64,000 nucleotides of DNA from REEB95 sp050729835 (GCA_050729835.1 JBOHLS010000008.1:34519-98518), one strand, 5' to 3'; shown: positions 9,012-16,921, counted from the first letter of the stretch. The notes: a model not told the origin generated them from the letters alone. Numbers and translations: made by a program.

Positions 9012-10192
9012 ACCCGGCCGCGCCCGACCTCGCCGAGTTGAAGCGCCGCGCGCTGGCGCTGCTGCCGCGGCTGCGCGAGCGCGCGGCCGAGGCCGAGGCC
9101 TTGCGCCGGATTCCCGATGCGACACTCGCCGAGTTGCATGCCGCGGGGCTTTTCCGCATGCTGCAGCCCCGGCGCGTCGGCGGCAGCGAGGCGCCTTATC
9201 GCGCGCTGGTCGAGCTCGGTGCCATCGTCGGTCGCGCCTGCGGCTCCACGTCGTGGGTGTTGACCAATCTCGCCAGCCACCACTGGATGCTCGGCATGTG
9301 GCCGGCGGCGGCGCAGGACGCGATCTGGGGCGGCGACGGGCCCGACGTGCTGGTCGGCTCGGCCTTCGCCTTTCCCGCCGGTCGCGCGCGCAAGGCGCCG
9401 GGCGGCTGGCGGCTCAAGGGCCGTTGGCCGTTCTCGAGCGGCATCGATCCGTCGCGCTGGAATTTCATCGGCGCGCTGGTCGAAGACGGCGGCAAACTGG
9501 GCGAGCCCCGCGTCTTCATCGTGCCGCAAACGGACTACACCGTCATCGACACCTGGCACGCCGCTGGCCTTGCTGGCACCGGCAGCAAGGACGTGGCGAT
9601 CGCCGACTGCTTCGTGCCCGAGCATATGAGTCTTCCCGTCGACGCGATCGCCGGCGGCCCCACTCCCGGCAGCGCGGTCAATCCCGGCGCGTTGTATCGC
9701 CTGCCAACTTTCAGCGTCTTTCCGTTCATCCTTTCGGGCGTGGCGCTGGGCATCGCCCAGGGTGCGATCGAGGGCTTCACCGAGTCGATGCGGGCGCGCG
9801 CCGCCACCTATACCGGCAAGCGCATTTCCGAGCTTGCGACCCTGCAGTTGCGCCTGGCCGAGGCTGCGGCGCTGACCGACGCGGCGGAAAAAACGATGCT
9901 GGCTGATTGCGACGCGGCGACGCGGCTTGCCGAAGCCGGCGGCCAAATTCCCGCCGAGACGCGAGCGCGCTGGCGGCGCGACGGCGCCTATACGACGCAG
10001 ATGTGCGTCAAGGCGGTCGATCTGTTGTTCACCGGCGCCGGCGGCAACGCGCTCTACCTGAGTCATCCGCTGCAACGCGCCTGGCGCGACGTCCACGCCG
10101 CGAGCGCGCATGTCGTGGTCAACTGGGATGCGGCCGGCACGCTGTATGGCCGGGTGGCACTGGGATTGCCGCCCGACGTGCCGGCGCTTTAG
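9008..10192 (+). CDS. Acyl-CoA dehydrogenase-fold flavoprotein (group D monooxygenase-like)
   Basis: A 394-residue protein of the acyl-CoA dehydrogenase fold, most like the oxygenase components of HsaA/DszC/HpaB-C2 type monooxygenases. Supporting features are the N-terminal helical region (RRIPDATLAELHAAGLFRML), GSTSWVLTNLASHHWMLGMW near residue 80, the beta-domain segment WRLKGRWPFSSGIDPSRW and a DTWHAAGLAGTGSKDV loop near residue 185. The start is a GTG overlapping the TetR stop (GTGA). Co-transcription with the regulator suggests a role in the same catabolic pathway as the molybdenum hydroxylase. A true acyl-CoA dehydrogenase cannot be excluded, but the glutamate base of that family is not obvious. 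Confidence 0.82.
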   Translation: MNPAAPDLAELKRRALALLPRLRERAAEAEALRRIPDATLAELHAAGLFRMLQPRRVGGSEAPYRALVELGAIVGRACGSTSWVLTNLASHHWMLGMWPAAAQDAIWGGDGPDVLVGSAFAFPAGRARKAPGGWRLKGRWPFSSGIDPSRWNFIGALVEDGGKLGEPRVFIVPQTDYTVIDTWHAAGLAGTGSKDVAIADCFVPEHMSLPVDAIAGGPTPGSAVNPGALYRLPTFSVFPFILSGVALGIAQGAIEGFTESMRARAATYTGKRISELATLQLRLAEAAALTDAAEKTMLADCDAATRLAEAGGQIPAETRARWRRDGAYTTQMCVKAVDLLFTGAGGNALYLSHPLQRAWRDVHAASAHVVVNWDAAGTLYGRVALGLPPDVPAL

Positions 10193-10423
10193 GGCGAAAC
10201 GTCCTCGGCGCGTCGATTTATTTGATTGATTTGCGTCAAGCTCAATTCGGCTAAAAACGGCCGGCGATTTCCGGCCGCGGCTGCGGCGAAAATACAGTGA
10301 GCGAGTATTTATTATTGGTAATACCAAGACTTTACGGCGATATTTTATCGTAGCTTGAGACACATCCGCTAGGTTCTTGCTCGCTGCGACGCAACGTGCT
10401 TGCGGCTTGAAAGGAACCTTCGA
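10193..10423 (+). other. Non-coding region upstream of the small secreted protein
   Basis: A 231-base stretch that is much richer in A and T than its surroundings from about 10,290 on. It holds a hairpin at 10258-10277 (CGGCCGG stem, CGATTT loop). On the minus strand this hairpin is followed by a T-run (GTTTTTAG), so it could terminate minus-strand transcription. It also holds the 13-base palindrome described separately. No open frame of gene-like composition is seen. Confidence 0.5.
10315..10327. promoter_or_regulatory. Perfect 13-base palindrome, candidate GntR/FadR-type operator
   Basis: TTGGTAATACCAA is a perfect inverted repeat about 100 bases upstream of the small secreted protein gene, in an AT-rich patch. 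It contains TGGTNNNACCA, the core recognised by FadR-subfamily GntR regulators such as PdhR and LldR. Which regulator binds is unknown, and no GntR gene is in the window. Confidence 0.4.
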
Positions 10424-10615
10424 ATGTCTATCCGCTTGTCCATTGCCGCGCGGGTTGCGGTTGCCACCGCCGGATTGCTCCTGGTCGCCGCGCCGGCCTT
10501 CGCCGGCTTTGGCGGCGGCGCGCTGCCCTGCCCGGTGCCGGTGCCGTTGACCTTGGTGCTGCTCGGCATCGCGATTCCGGGTGCCGCGGCCTGGATCAAG
10601 CGCCATCTGTCCTAG
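10424..10615 (+). CDS. Small secreted protein with PEP-CTERM-like C-terminus
   Basis: A 63-residue protein starting at the ATG at 10424, preceded by AAAGGAA. Residues 1-26 are a clear Sec signal peptide ending APAFA-G. The mature part is only about 38 residues: a short glycine-rich stretch (GFGGGALP), then CPVPVPLTLVLLGIAIPGAA, then the basic end AAWIKRHLS. This tail has the layout of a PEP-CTERM or VPLPA-CTERM sorting signal (short proline motif, hydrophobic helix, positive end). If so, there is practically no passenger domain. It has its own AT-rich upstream region and a downstream terminator, so it looks like a single-gene unit. No function can be assigned. Confidence 0.6.
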   Translation: MSIRLSIAARVAVATAGLLLVAAPAFAGFGGGALPCPVPVPLTLVLLGIAIPGAAAWIKRHLS

Positions 10616-10670
10616 CCGGTCCTCCGGCTCGGTTCTTCCGACTCTCTTCTTTGGGTTCTTGGGACAGAAG

Positions 10671-10699
10671 GCCTCCGATCCGGGGGCCGTCATTTTTTG
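10671..10699 (+). terminator. Rho-independent terminator of the small secreted protein gene
   Basis: GGCCTCC (10671-10677), a five-base loop and GGGGGCC (10683-10689) form a seven-pair stem, followed after four bases by six T residues. It lies 55 bases after the stop codon and just before the convergent dehydrogenase gene. Confidence 0.7.
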
Positions 10700-10704
10700 C
10701 AAGC

Positions 10705-11640
10705 TCAGCTCAGCCCGTCGCTGACCTTGACGTTCTCGGGCTTGATGTCGAGGCCGGAGTTCTTCGCCTGCTGCAACAGCAGCGTGGCAAAATCCTGGTC
10801 CTTGAAGCCGAGGCCGATCAGATTCTGCACCAGTTCGCGCGTCGTCGCCGTCACCGGCATCGGCACATCGGCCTTGCGCGCCGCCGCCAAGCCGAGGTCG
10901 AGGTCCTTGCGCAGCAGCACCGGCGTGAAGGTCGGCGTCATGTCGAGATTGACCAGCGCCGGCGTCTTGTAGGTGCTGAACACCGAGCCCATCACGCTCT
11001 TGTTGATGAAGTCGAGAAAGGCGTGGCGCTTGACGCCGCATTTCTCGGCCAGGACGGTGACCTCGACCAGGTTCTGGATCACCGCGCCGAGGAAGACGTT
11101 GTGGCAAATCTTGACGATGCGCGCGAGCTCGCCTTCGCCGACATAGGACGCGCCGCTTCCCATCATCTCGAGATAGGGCAGCGCCGTGTCGTAGGCCGTC
11201 TTGGGGCCCGAGGCGACGATGGTGAGCTTGCCGGCCTTGACCACCTTGCCGTTGCCCGAGACCGGCGCCGCCAGCATCTGTGTGCCGCGCTTCAGCGCCG
11301 CTTCGCGCACCTCGGCCGAGACCTCCTCCGACACGGTCGAGCAATCGACCAGGATCTTGGGCGCCTTGCCACCGTCGGCGAGCACGCCGTCCTTGCCGAG
11401 CGTCACCGCCTTCAGGTCGTCGGAGGCCGAGACCATGGTGAAGACGATGTCGCAGGCCGCGAGATCGGCCGGCCGGCCGACGAGCTTGGCGCCCGACATG
11501 GTCAGCGGCTCGGCCTTGGCGCGGGTGCGGTTGAAAGCGGTGACGTCGCAGCCGTTCTTGGCCAGGCGCTCGGCCATCGGAAAGCCCATGCGGCCGGTAC
11601 CGATCCAGCCGATCTTGTGAACGTTGGAACCCGTCGCCAT
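10705..11640 (-). CDS. NAD(P)-dependent oxidoreductase, 3-hydroxyisobutyrate dehydrogenase family
   Basis: Beta-hydroxyacid dehydrogenase of 311 residues. The Rossmann motif GWIGTGRMGFPMAERL lies at about residues 10-25. The substrate-binding motif LAAPVSGNGKVVKAGKLTI is near residue 115 (family DAPVSGG-type). The catalytic lysine region ARIVKICHNVFLG is near residue 170. The start at 11640 is preceded by GAGGCGAGG, and the frame upstream of it lacks family similarity. It oxidises a short beta-hydroxy acid such as 3-hydroxyisobutyrate, tartronate semialdehyde or a relative; the exact substrate is not evident. It ends six bases before the terminator of the convergent small gene. Confidence 0.88.
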   Translation of the reverse strand: MATGSNVHKIGWIGTGRMGFPMAERLAKNGCDVTAFNRTRAKAEPLTMSGAKLVGRPADLAACDIVFTMVSASDDLKAVTLGKDGVLADGGKAPKILVDCSTVSEEVSAEVREAALKRGTQMLAAPVSGNGKVVKAGKLTIVASGPKTAYDTALPYLEMMGSGASYVGEGELARIVKICHNVFLGAVIQNLVEVTVLAEKCGVKRHAFLDFINKSVMGSVFSTYKTPALVNLDMTPTFTPVLLRKDLDLGLAAARKADVPMPVTATTRELVQNLIGLGFKDQDFATLLLQQAKNSGLDIKPENVKVSDGLS

Positions 11641-11842
11641 GCCTCGCCTCGCGTTGTCCAAGGTGATTTGCGAAGCGCAGACCTCTAGGCCATTTGTGCC
11701 GGCGAGGCAATCCGCGCCCCCGGCATGTCCGCCATCCGAATTGCGGCGCGCCGGCACGGATTCCCGTAGGCTCGCGCCTGCGACAATCCGGTGCCGTAGA
11801 AGCCTATTGCAACTGCAATTCATTCGCATTAGCGTCCCGGCC

Positions 11843-12178
11843 ATGCTCATCCGCCGCCTTTTGGCCTTCGCCCTGCTCGCCGCGACGCTGACGGCGCCCG
11901 TCGCCGCCCGCGCCGCCGACGCCAATTTCACCCTCACCATCAAGGACCGCAAATTCGACGTAGCCCAGCTCCAGGTTCCGGCCAGCGTCAAGTTCACCCT
12001 GACGGTGAAGAACCTCGACGCCGCGCCGTCGGAGTTCGAGAGCGGCGACCTCAACCGCGAGAAGGTGGTGGTCGGCGGCGGCACGGTCATCATCTATCTC
12101 GGCCCACTGACGCCGGGCCGTTACGAATTCTTCGACGACTTCAATCCGACGGCGCGCGGCACCATCGTCGCCAAGTAA
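11843..12178 (+). CDS. Periplasmic cupredoxin-domain protein lacking metal ligands
   Basis: A 111-residue protein with a Sec signal peptide (RRLLAFALLAATLTAPVAARA) and one small cupredoxin-like beta domain. The pattern PSEFESGDLNREKVVVGGG followed by LGPLTPGRYEFFDDF matches the EfeO-type/FTR1-associated cupredoxin family (usually EFESxxLxxEKVV then GPLxPGxYxFxxxFH). The mature part contains no histidine, cysteine or methionine, so no type 1 copper site can form. It is followed 25 bases later by an outer-membrane protein gene. In related genomes, as I recall, such pairs accompany FTR1-type iron permeases; none is present here because an IS relic follows the pair. Confidence 0.75.
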   Translation: MLIRRLLAFALLAATLTAPVAARAADANFTLTIKDRKFDVAQLQVPASVKFTLTVKNLDAAPSEFESGDLNREKVVVGGGTVIIYLGPLTPGRYEFFDDFNPTARGTIVAK

Positions 12179-12203
12179 ACGCCAAGCTTCCGCGGGAGAC
12201 ATT

Positions 12204-12974
12204 GTGCAACGCATCGCTTTTCTGTCCGTCATGACCGCGACACTCGCGGCCGGCATCGCCACGGCGCAGGCCGATTTCGAGATGCACCATCCGGTCATCG
12301 ACTATCGCGAATTCGAGCTCGAACACAACGGCTCGACCAGCTTGGACAAGGCTAACAGCGGCAAGAGCAACAACCAGAGCTACACGGTCGAGCTCGGCTA
12401 TGGCGTGACGCCGTGGTGGGAGCCGGAAATCGAGTTCGACCTGGCGGCGACGCCGGGCGAGAACTGGCGCTACGACGCCACCACCTTCGAGAACACCTTC
12501 CAGCTCACGCCGCAGGGCGAATATTGGGCCGATCTGGGATTTTTCGCCGAATACGGCCACGCTGCCGCGCGCACCGACGCCGACGGCTTCACCTTCGGCC
12601 CCCTGGTGCAGAAGGAATGGAACGATCCGTTCGGCTCCGGCGTCGATACGCTGCACACGCTCAACCTACTGGTGTCGAAGCAGGTCGGCCACAACCGCAA
12701 CGACGCGACGCCGGTGCAGCTGTCGTGGCAATCGCGCCTGCGCCTCAATCCGTTCTTCCAGCCGGGCGTCGAGTATTACGGCAACTTCGACAACATCGCC
12801 GACCGCACGACGATGAGCGACCCGACGCACCGCGCCGGGCCGGTGATCGTCGGCGCCTACAACATGTATCAATACGGCAAGCTCGAATACGAGGCGGGCT
12901 ACCTCTTCGGCCTCAACGCCGCCACCGAGCGCGGCACCATTCGCTGGCGCCTCGAATACGAGAAGTCGTTCTAG
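12204..12974 (+). CDS. Putative outer-membrane beta-barrel protein
   Basis: A 256-residue protein with a GTG start preceded by CGGGAGA. Residues 1-23 look like a signal peptide (IAFLSVMTATLAAGIATAQA). The remainder alternates polar and aromatic residues in short strands (SYTVELGYGVTPWWEPEIEF, YWADLGFFAEYGH, KLEYEAGYLFGLN) and ends WRLEYEKSF with a terminal phenylalanine, which is usual for BAM-inserted barrels. It is co-directional with the cupredoxin gene, so the two are probably one operon. The stop codon TAG is part of the CTAG where the IS relic begins. Transport function is likely but the substrate is unknown. Confidence 0.65.
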   Translation: MQRIAFLSVMTATLAAGIATAQADFEMHHPVIDYREFELEHNGSTSLDKANSGKSNNQSYTVELGYGVTPWWEPEIEFDLAATPGENWRYDATTFENTFQLTPQGEYWADLGFFAEYGHAAARTDADGFTFGPLVQKEWNDPFGSGVDTLHTLNLLVSKQVGHNRNDATPVQLSWQSRLRLNPFFQPGVEYYGNFDNIADRTTMSDPTHRAGPVIVGAYNMYQYGKLEYEAGYLFGLNAATERGTIRWRLEYEKSF

Positions 12975-14524
12975 TCTTACTACGTCATAAGATGAGCGGC
13001 TTGCCGCGAACGATTTTTCGCGCGCAGCACGGGCATTTCGACAGACGCCTGGCGAGAGCGACGGTCATTCGCCGGCGCAAAGTTGCGATCGAGTCCGGGA
13101 TGTGCCGTTCGGGCCGGAGCGGCGGCGCCTCTGGGTCGGTAACCGGCGGGAAGCTCAAGCGTCGCGAAACGCGCGGCGGCACGAGGTCCCGAGGGGGGAA
13201 TCGTTCCCCGCTTGGAGATCAGGAAGCCGTAAGCGGCGATGCAGAGCGTGGCGTGGTGGTGAAAGCCTCGCCATCCGTGACCTTCGTAATGGCCGAGCCC
13301 GAATTCCTGCTTGAGCTCCTGGTAATCGCGCTCGATGCGCCAGCGCAGCTTGGCGAGCTCGACGAGGCGCGCGAAGGCGATGTCGTGTGGCAGCGTCGAG
13401 AGCCAGTACTTGGTCGGCTCTTTCTCGCCCTTGGGCCACTCGATCAGCAACCATTCTTCGCCATGCGGCTGATCGCGACAGGCGGCGCGCACGCGCACGC
13501 GGGCAAAGCGCGAGGACAGAAGCGCGGCGCTGCCGTCGCGCCAGGCGATCGTCCGCCAGGCGCGCTTCGGCAAGCCCAGCGCGAGGGCCTTGGCCGAGAC
13601 GGGCCGGTGCTTGGCATCACGGCGGCCGCGCGTCGGCGGCCGGCCGCGGCCCGACCATCGCTGCGGCGGCAGCGGCGCCGTGCCGGGCGCCCACATCGAG
13701 GTGCTCGACAGAATGCCGGCGGCATACGTCAATCCCAGCGCGCCGATCTTGGTGCGCAGGTTAGTGTGGTTGCCCAGGGCGGCGACGGCAAGCCCATGGC
13801 GGTTCTCCATCAACGCGTGGCCCATGTAGCTGAGCCTGGCCTCGCGTCCGGCGGCCTTGCGATACAGCCCCGCCTCGGGATCAGTGGTCGAGGCGTGGGT
13901 GTCGTTCTTGCGCCTCTGGCCATGGAAGTTCGAGCCGTCGCCATGGTCCGAGCCATCCTTGGGCTTGAAGCTCTTGTGCGAGGCCCAGGCCTCGATCAGC
14001 GTCCCGTCCACCGAGAAGTGCTCGTCCGACAGAAGCGGCTTGATCTTCTCATGGCCGAGAAGCCGGCTCATGAACTTCTGGAAGATGTCTCCTTGCAGGA
14101 GCCGATACCGGTTCTTGCTGAAGACGGTCGGGTGCCACACGGAATCGTCCGGCGAGAGCCCCACGAACCAGCGAAACAGAAGATTGTAATCGAGCTGCTC
14201 CAGAAGCAGCCGCTCCGAGCGGACGCCGTAGAGCGCCTGCAGAAGAAGCGCGCTCAACAGTTGTTCCGGCGGGATCGAAGGGCGGCCTTCCCGCGAATAA
14301 AGGCCGTCGAAGCTGCGGCTCAGCTCCCTAAAGACGTCCCTCACCAACTCGCGTATCCGCCGCAAGGGATGATCGGCCGGAATGCGCTCCTCGGCCGAGA
14401 CGTACGAGAACAGGCCGCCTTGATCACTGAGATCGCCCCGCATCATCCTTCTCCAATGCCGATTTGCATCGGAGAATGAATCACCCTTCCTTATCTCTGG
14501 CGAGGTTTTTCAGCAGACTGCTAG
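12971..14524. mobile_element. Mosaic insertion-sequence relic bounded by CTAG on both sides
   Basis: The element occupies about 12975-14520 and is flanked by CTAG at 12971-12974 and 14521-14524. The right end, read inward, is CAGTCTGCTGAAAAACCTCG, matching 14 of the first 15 bases of the IS end at 63879. The left end reads TCTTACTACGTCATAAGA and is not the inverted partner, so the two termini come from different elements. This agrees with the hybrid transposase inside. The CTAG pair could be a target duplication of one insertion, or one copy from each of two adjacent insertions (both IS5 and IS701 relatives are known for YTAR-type four-base targets). Confidence 0.7.
12980..14446 (-). pseudogene. 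Hybrid transposase: IS5-type N-terminus fused to IS701-type C-terminus
   Basis: The 488-residue frame starts as an IS5-type transposase with the DUF772-like N-terminus (ADHPLRRIRELVRDVFRELS, RPSIPPEQLLSALLLQALYG, DYNLLFRWFVGLSPDDSVW) and the first catalytic aspartate in LLSDEHFSVDGTLIEAWAS near residue 146. Around residue 220 (MENRHGLAVAALGNHTNLR) it changes to an IS701-type DDE domain: ALGLTYAAGILSSTSMWAPG, SGRGRPPTRGRRD, EEWLLIEWPKGEKEPTKYWL and LRWRIERDYQELKQEFGLGH. The second catalytic aspartate of either family falls in the missing part, so it is probably inactive. The last 60 or so residues may also be out of frame: another frame (13182 to 12985) reads HIPDSIATLRRRMTVALARR then a CPCC motif. 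Fusion by deletion between two neighbouring IS copies is the simplest explanation. Confidence 0.75.
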
Positions 14525-15825
14525 TACGGATTGGCGATCGGCAGGGTGTCGGCCGGGTAGAGCGTGATGACCTTGGCACCGGTCGGCGTGCAGATGACCT
14601 CTTCCTCGATGCGCGCGGCGGAATAGCCGTCGGCCGCCGGACAATAAGTCTCGAGCGCGAAGACCATGCCAGCCTTTATCTCCTGCGGATCGTCGAACGA
14701 GTTGAGTCGCGAGATGATCGGCCGCTCGTGCAGACCGAGCCCGAGGCCGTGGCCGAACAGCAGGCCGAAGGCCTCCATCTCGCTCGAAAAGCCGATGTCG
14801 GTCGCCTTGGGCCAGCATTTGGCAATCTTGTCGGTGGTGACGCCCGGTTTGACCAGCGATATGGCCTTGTCAATCCACTCGCGCGCCTTCTTATAGGCGT
14901 CGCGCTGCGCCGGCGTGGCACGGCCGACGTTGAAGGTGCGGTAATAGCAGGTGCGATAGCCGTGCACCGACTGGATGATGTCGAAGAACGCCTGGTCGCC
15001 CGGACGGATCAGCCGGTCGGTGAAATTGTGCGGATGGGGCGAGCAGCGTTCGCCCGAGATCGCGTTGATCGCCTCGACGTCGTCCGAGCCGAGCTCGTAG
15101 AGCCGCTTGTTGGCGAGACCCACGATCTCGTTCTCGCGGATGCCGGGCTTCAAATGCTCAGATATCGTCTGGTAACAGCCGTCGACAATCGCCGCCGACA
15201 TGTTGAGCAGCGTGATCTCGTCGTTGCTCTTGATCTCGCGCGCGTCGAGCATGACCTGCTGGCCGTCGACGGTCTTCAATCCCACGGCCTGGAGCTCGAA
15301 CAACATGGCCGGCTCGACCACGTCGACGCCGACCGGCTCGTTCGCTACACCATGTTCAACCAGGATCGACTTGATCTCCTCGGCGGCCTTACGCATCAAG
15401 CCGATCTTGGGCGCGACCGCGCCGCGCAAGCCCAGCATGCCGGCGTGGCAGTTGTGCGGCTTGAGCCACGGTGCGTAGAGGCGGTGGTGCTTCGCCGCCG
15501 ATCCAAAATCCCAGACATGCGGCTCGCCCGCGCCGGGCAACAGGGCGTAGCGCGTGAACTTGTCGCGGGCCCAGTTGCCGATCACCGTCGAGGTCATGTA
15601 GCGGATGTTGTACTGGTCGAATACCAGCAACGAGCCAAGACGCGACTTGGCGAGCGCCTGGCGGGCGCGGCCGAGGCGATAGCGGTGCAGCCGGCGGAAG
15701 TCGATGCGCTCCTCGAAATCGACCGCGTTCGGCCCCAAGGCCATGACCGGCCGCTTCCAGTCGTACCGAGGGTCGACGTCTTCGGGGCTGACGACGATGG
15801 GTTCGCGCTTTCCGTTCTTCGGCAT
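14521..15825 (-). CDS. M24 family peptidase-like protein with altered metal site
   Basis: A 434-residue creatinase/Xaa-Pro aminopeptidase-fold protein. The ATG at 15825 follows AGAGGAA; upstream codons have no similarity. The N-terminal creatinase domain (LGSLLVFDQYNIRYMTST) precedes the pita-bread domain. The first metal aspartate is in QAFFDIIQSVHGYRTCYYRTF. The usual second aspartate (family SDLTRTF) aligns with the cysteine of RTCYYRTF. The histidine (LLFGHGLGLGLHERP) and both glutamates (VFALETY, ARIEEEV) are kept. It is the last gene of a minus-strand ABC-transporter operon, nine bases after the hydrolase. Cleavage of an amide or C-N bond in the imported compound is plausible. Its TAG stop lies in the CTAG at the IS relic. 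Confidence 0.82.
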   Translation of the reverse strand: MPKNGKREPIVVSPEDVDPRYDWKRPVMALGPNAVDFEERIDFRRLHRYRLGRARQALAKSRLGSLLVFDQYNIRYMTSTVIGNWARDKFTRYALLPGAGEPHVWDFGSAAKHHRLYAPWLKPHNCHAGMLGLRGAVAPKIGLMRKAAEEIKSILVEHGVANEPVGVDVVEPAMLFELQAVGLKTVDGQQVMLDAREIKSNDEITLLNMSAAIVDGCYQTISEHLKPGIRENEIVGLANKRLYELGSDDVEAINAISGERCSPHPHNFTDRLIRPGDQAFFDIIQSVHGYRTCYYRTFNVGRATPAQRDAYKKAREWIDKAISLVKPGVTTDKIAKCWPKATDIGFSSEMEAFGLLFGHGLGLGLHERPIISRLNSFDDPQEIKAGMVFALETYCPAADGYSAARIEEEVICTPTGAKVITLYPADTLPIANPY

Positions 15826-15833
15826 GATTCCTC

Positions 15834-16919
15834 TCAACTCGGGCTGGCGCCCAGCCGCGCCGCCATCCAGTCGGCGGCCTGCGGACGATAGCGGTACGGA
15901 CGGTTGTTGGCGACGTGATTGCCGTCGGGAACGATCAGCAGCTCGCACGGGCCCTTGACCTCGGCGGCGAGGCGCTCGGCCTCTTCGGGTGGCACAATGC
16001 GGTCGAGCCGGCCCGAGACGATGAAGATCGGACATTCGATCTTATGGGCGACGCCCTTGAGCGACAGCGTCGCGGCGTTCTGCTTCGCCGCGATCTCGTC
16101 GTGGGCGTGCGAGCGCACGCGGAAGGCGGCGCGGGTGAGTTCGGGCAGCTGGTCCCAGATGCCAAGCCAGTCGTAAGGCCCGGCGAGCGCGATGCAGGCC
16201 TTGATGCGCTTCTCGAAGGCGCAAGCGCGCGGCGCATAATAGCCGCCGAGGCTGACACCCCACATTCCCAAGCGTGCCGCATCGAGATCGCCGCGAGTTT
16301 CGACCCAGTCGACGACATCCTTGACCGCGACCTCGTAATCGCCGCGGATCGGGAAATTGTATTCCGCCTCGCCCTGGCCCGGCCCGTCGAAGCTCAGCGT
16401 CGCCAGGCCGCGCGCGAGGAACGTCGCCTGGTAAGCGAGCATCTCCTCCTTGGCGGAATCGAGACCCATCGCCATTACGACGGCCGGCGGTCGCGTCACG
16501 CCGGCGGGCTTGCGCAGCACGGCGGCCAGGCTTTTGCCCTGATAGGGGATGCGCAGGTATTCGCCGGGCGGATCGAGATGCGGCAAGGCAAGCTTGTGGC
16601 ACTCGACCGCCTTCCTATGCGCCGCCTGCATCTGCGGCAGATCGTCGACGAACAGGAACTTGGCGAAGTGATACGTCACCGCCGCGCGCGACAGATGCTC
16701 GGCGGCGCTGACGAATTGCCGCCGGCTCAAGGCCTCGCAACCAAGCGCGGCGTGGATGTCGGCACGCGCCGACCATTTGGCACACCATTCGCTCCACGCC
16801 CCGATCGACGCTGTCACCTCCTGGAAGTCGGTCAGGGTGATGCCGTTGGCGACGAAACGCGGCGCCCAGTGCGCGATGGCAGAGGCGACGCGCGGATCGG
16901 CGACGCGGGCGTCAGGCAT
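15834..16919 (-). CDS. Alpha/beta hydrolase, 2,6-dihydroxypseudooxynicotine hydrolase-like
   Basis: A 361-residue alpha/beta hydrolase with a helical N-terminal extension. The nucleophile elbow is GMWGVSLGGYYAPRA near residue 220, the acid is in SGRLDRIVPPEEAERL near residue 305, and the catalytic histidine is in PDGNHVANN near residue 335. The segment RKPAGVTRPPAVVMAMGLDS is typical of the DUF1100/FrsA/DHPON-hydrolase group, which includes C-C bond hydrolases of N-heterocycle catabolism. It starts two bases after the stop of the upstream binding protein and is followed after eight bases by the M24 gene. It probably acts intracellularly on the imported substrate. Confidence 0.85.
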   Translation of the reverse strand: MPDARVADPRVASAIAHWAPRFVANGITLTDFQEVTASIGAWSEWCAKWSARADIHAALGCEALSRRQFVSAAEHLSRAAVTYHFAKFLFVDDLPQMQAAHRKAVECHKLALPHLDPPGEYLRIPYQGKSLAAVLRKPAGVTRPPAVVMAMGLDSAKEEMLAYQATFLARGLATLSFDGPGQGEAEYNFPIRGDYEVAVKDVVDWVETRGDLDAARLGMWGVSLGGYYAPRACAFEKRIKACIALAGPYDWLGIWDQLPELTRAAFRVRSHAHDEIAAKQNAATLSLKGVAHKIECPIFIVSGRLDRIVPPEEAERLAAEVKGPCELLIVPDGNHVANNRPYRYRPQAADWMAARLGASPS

Positions 16920-16921
16920 CG

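Noticed and set aside
12985..13182. Separate small gene encoding a CPCC-containing peptide
   Set aside because: Its sequence resembles an alternative-frame tail of the IS701-type transposase and not an independent gene; it is described with the hybrid transposase.
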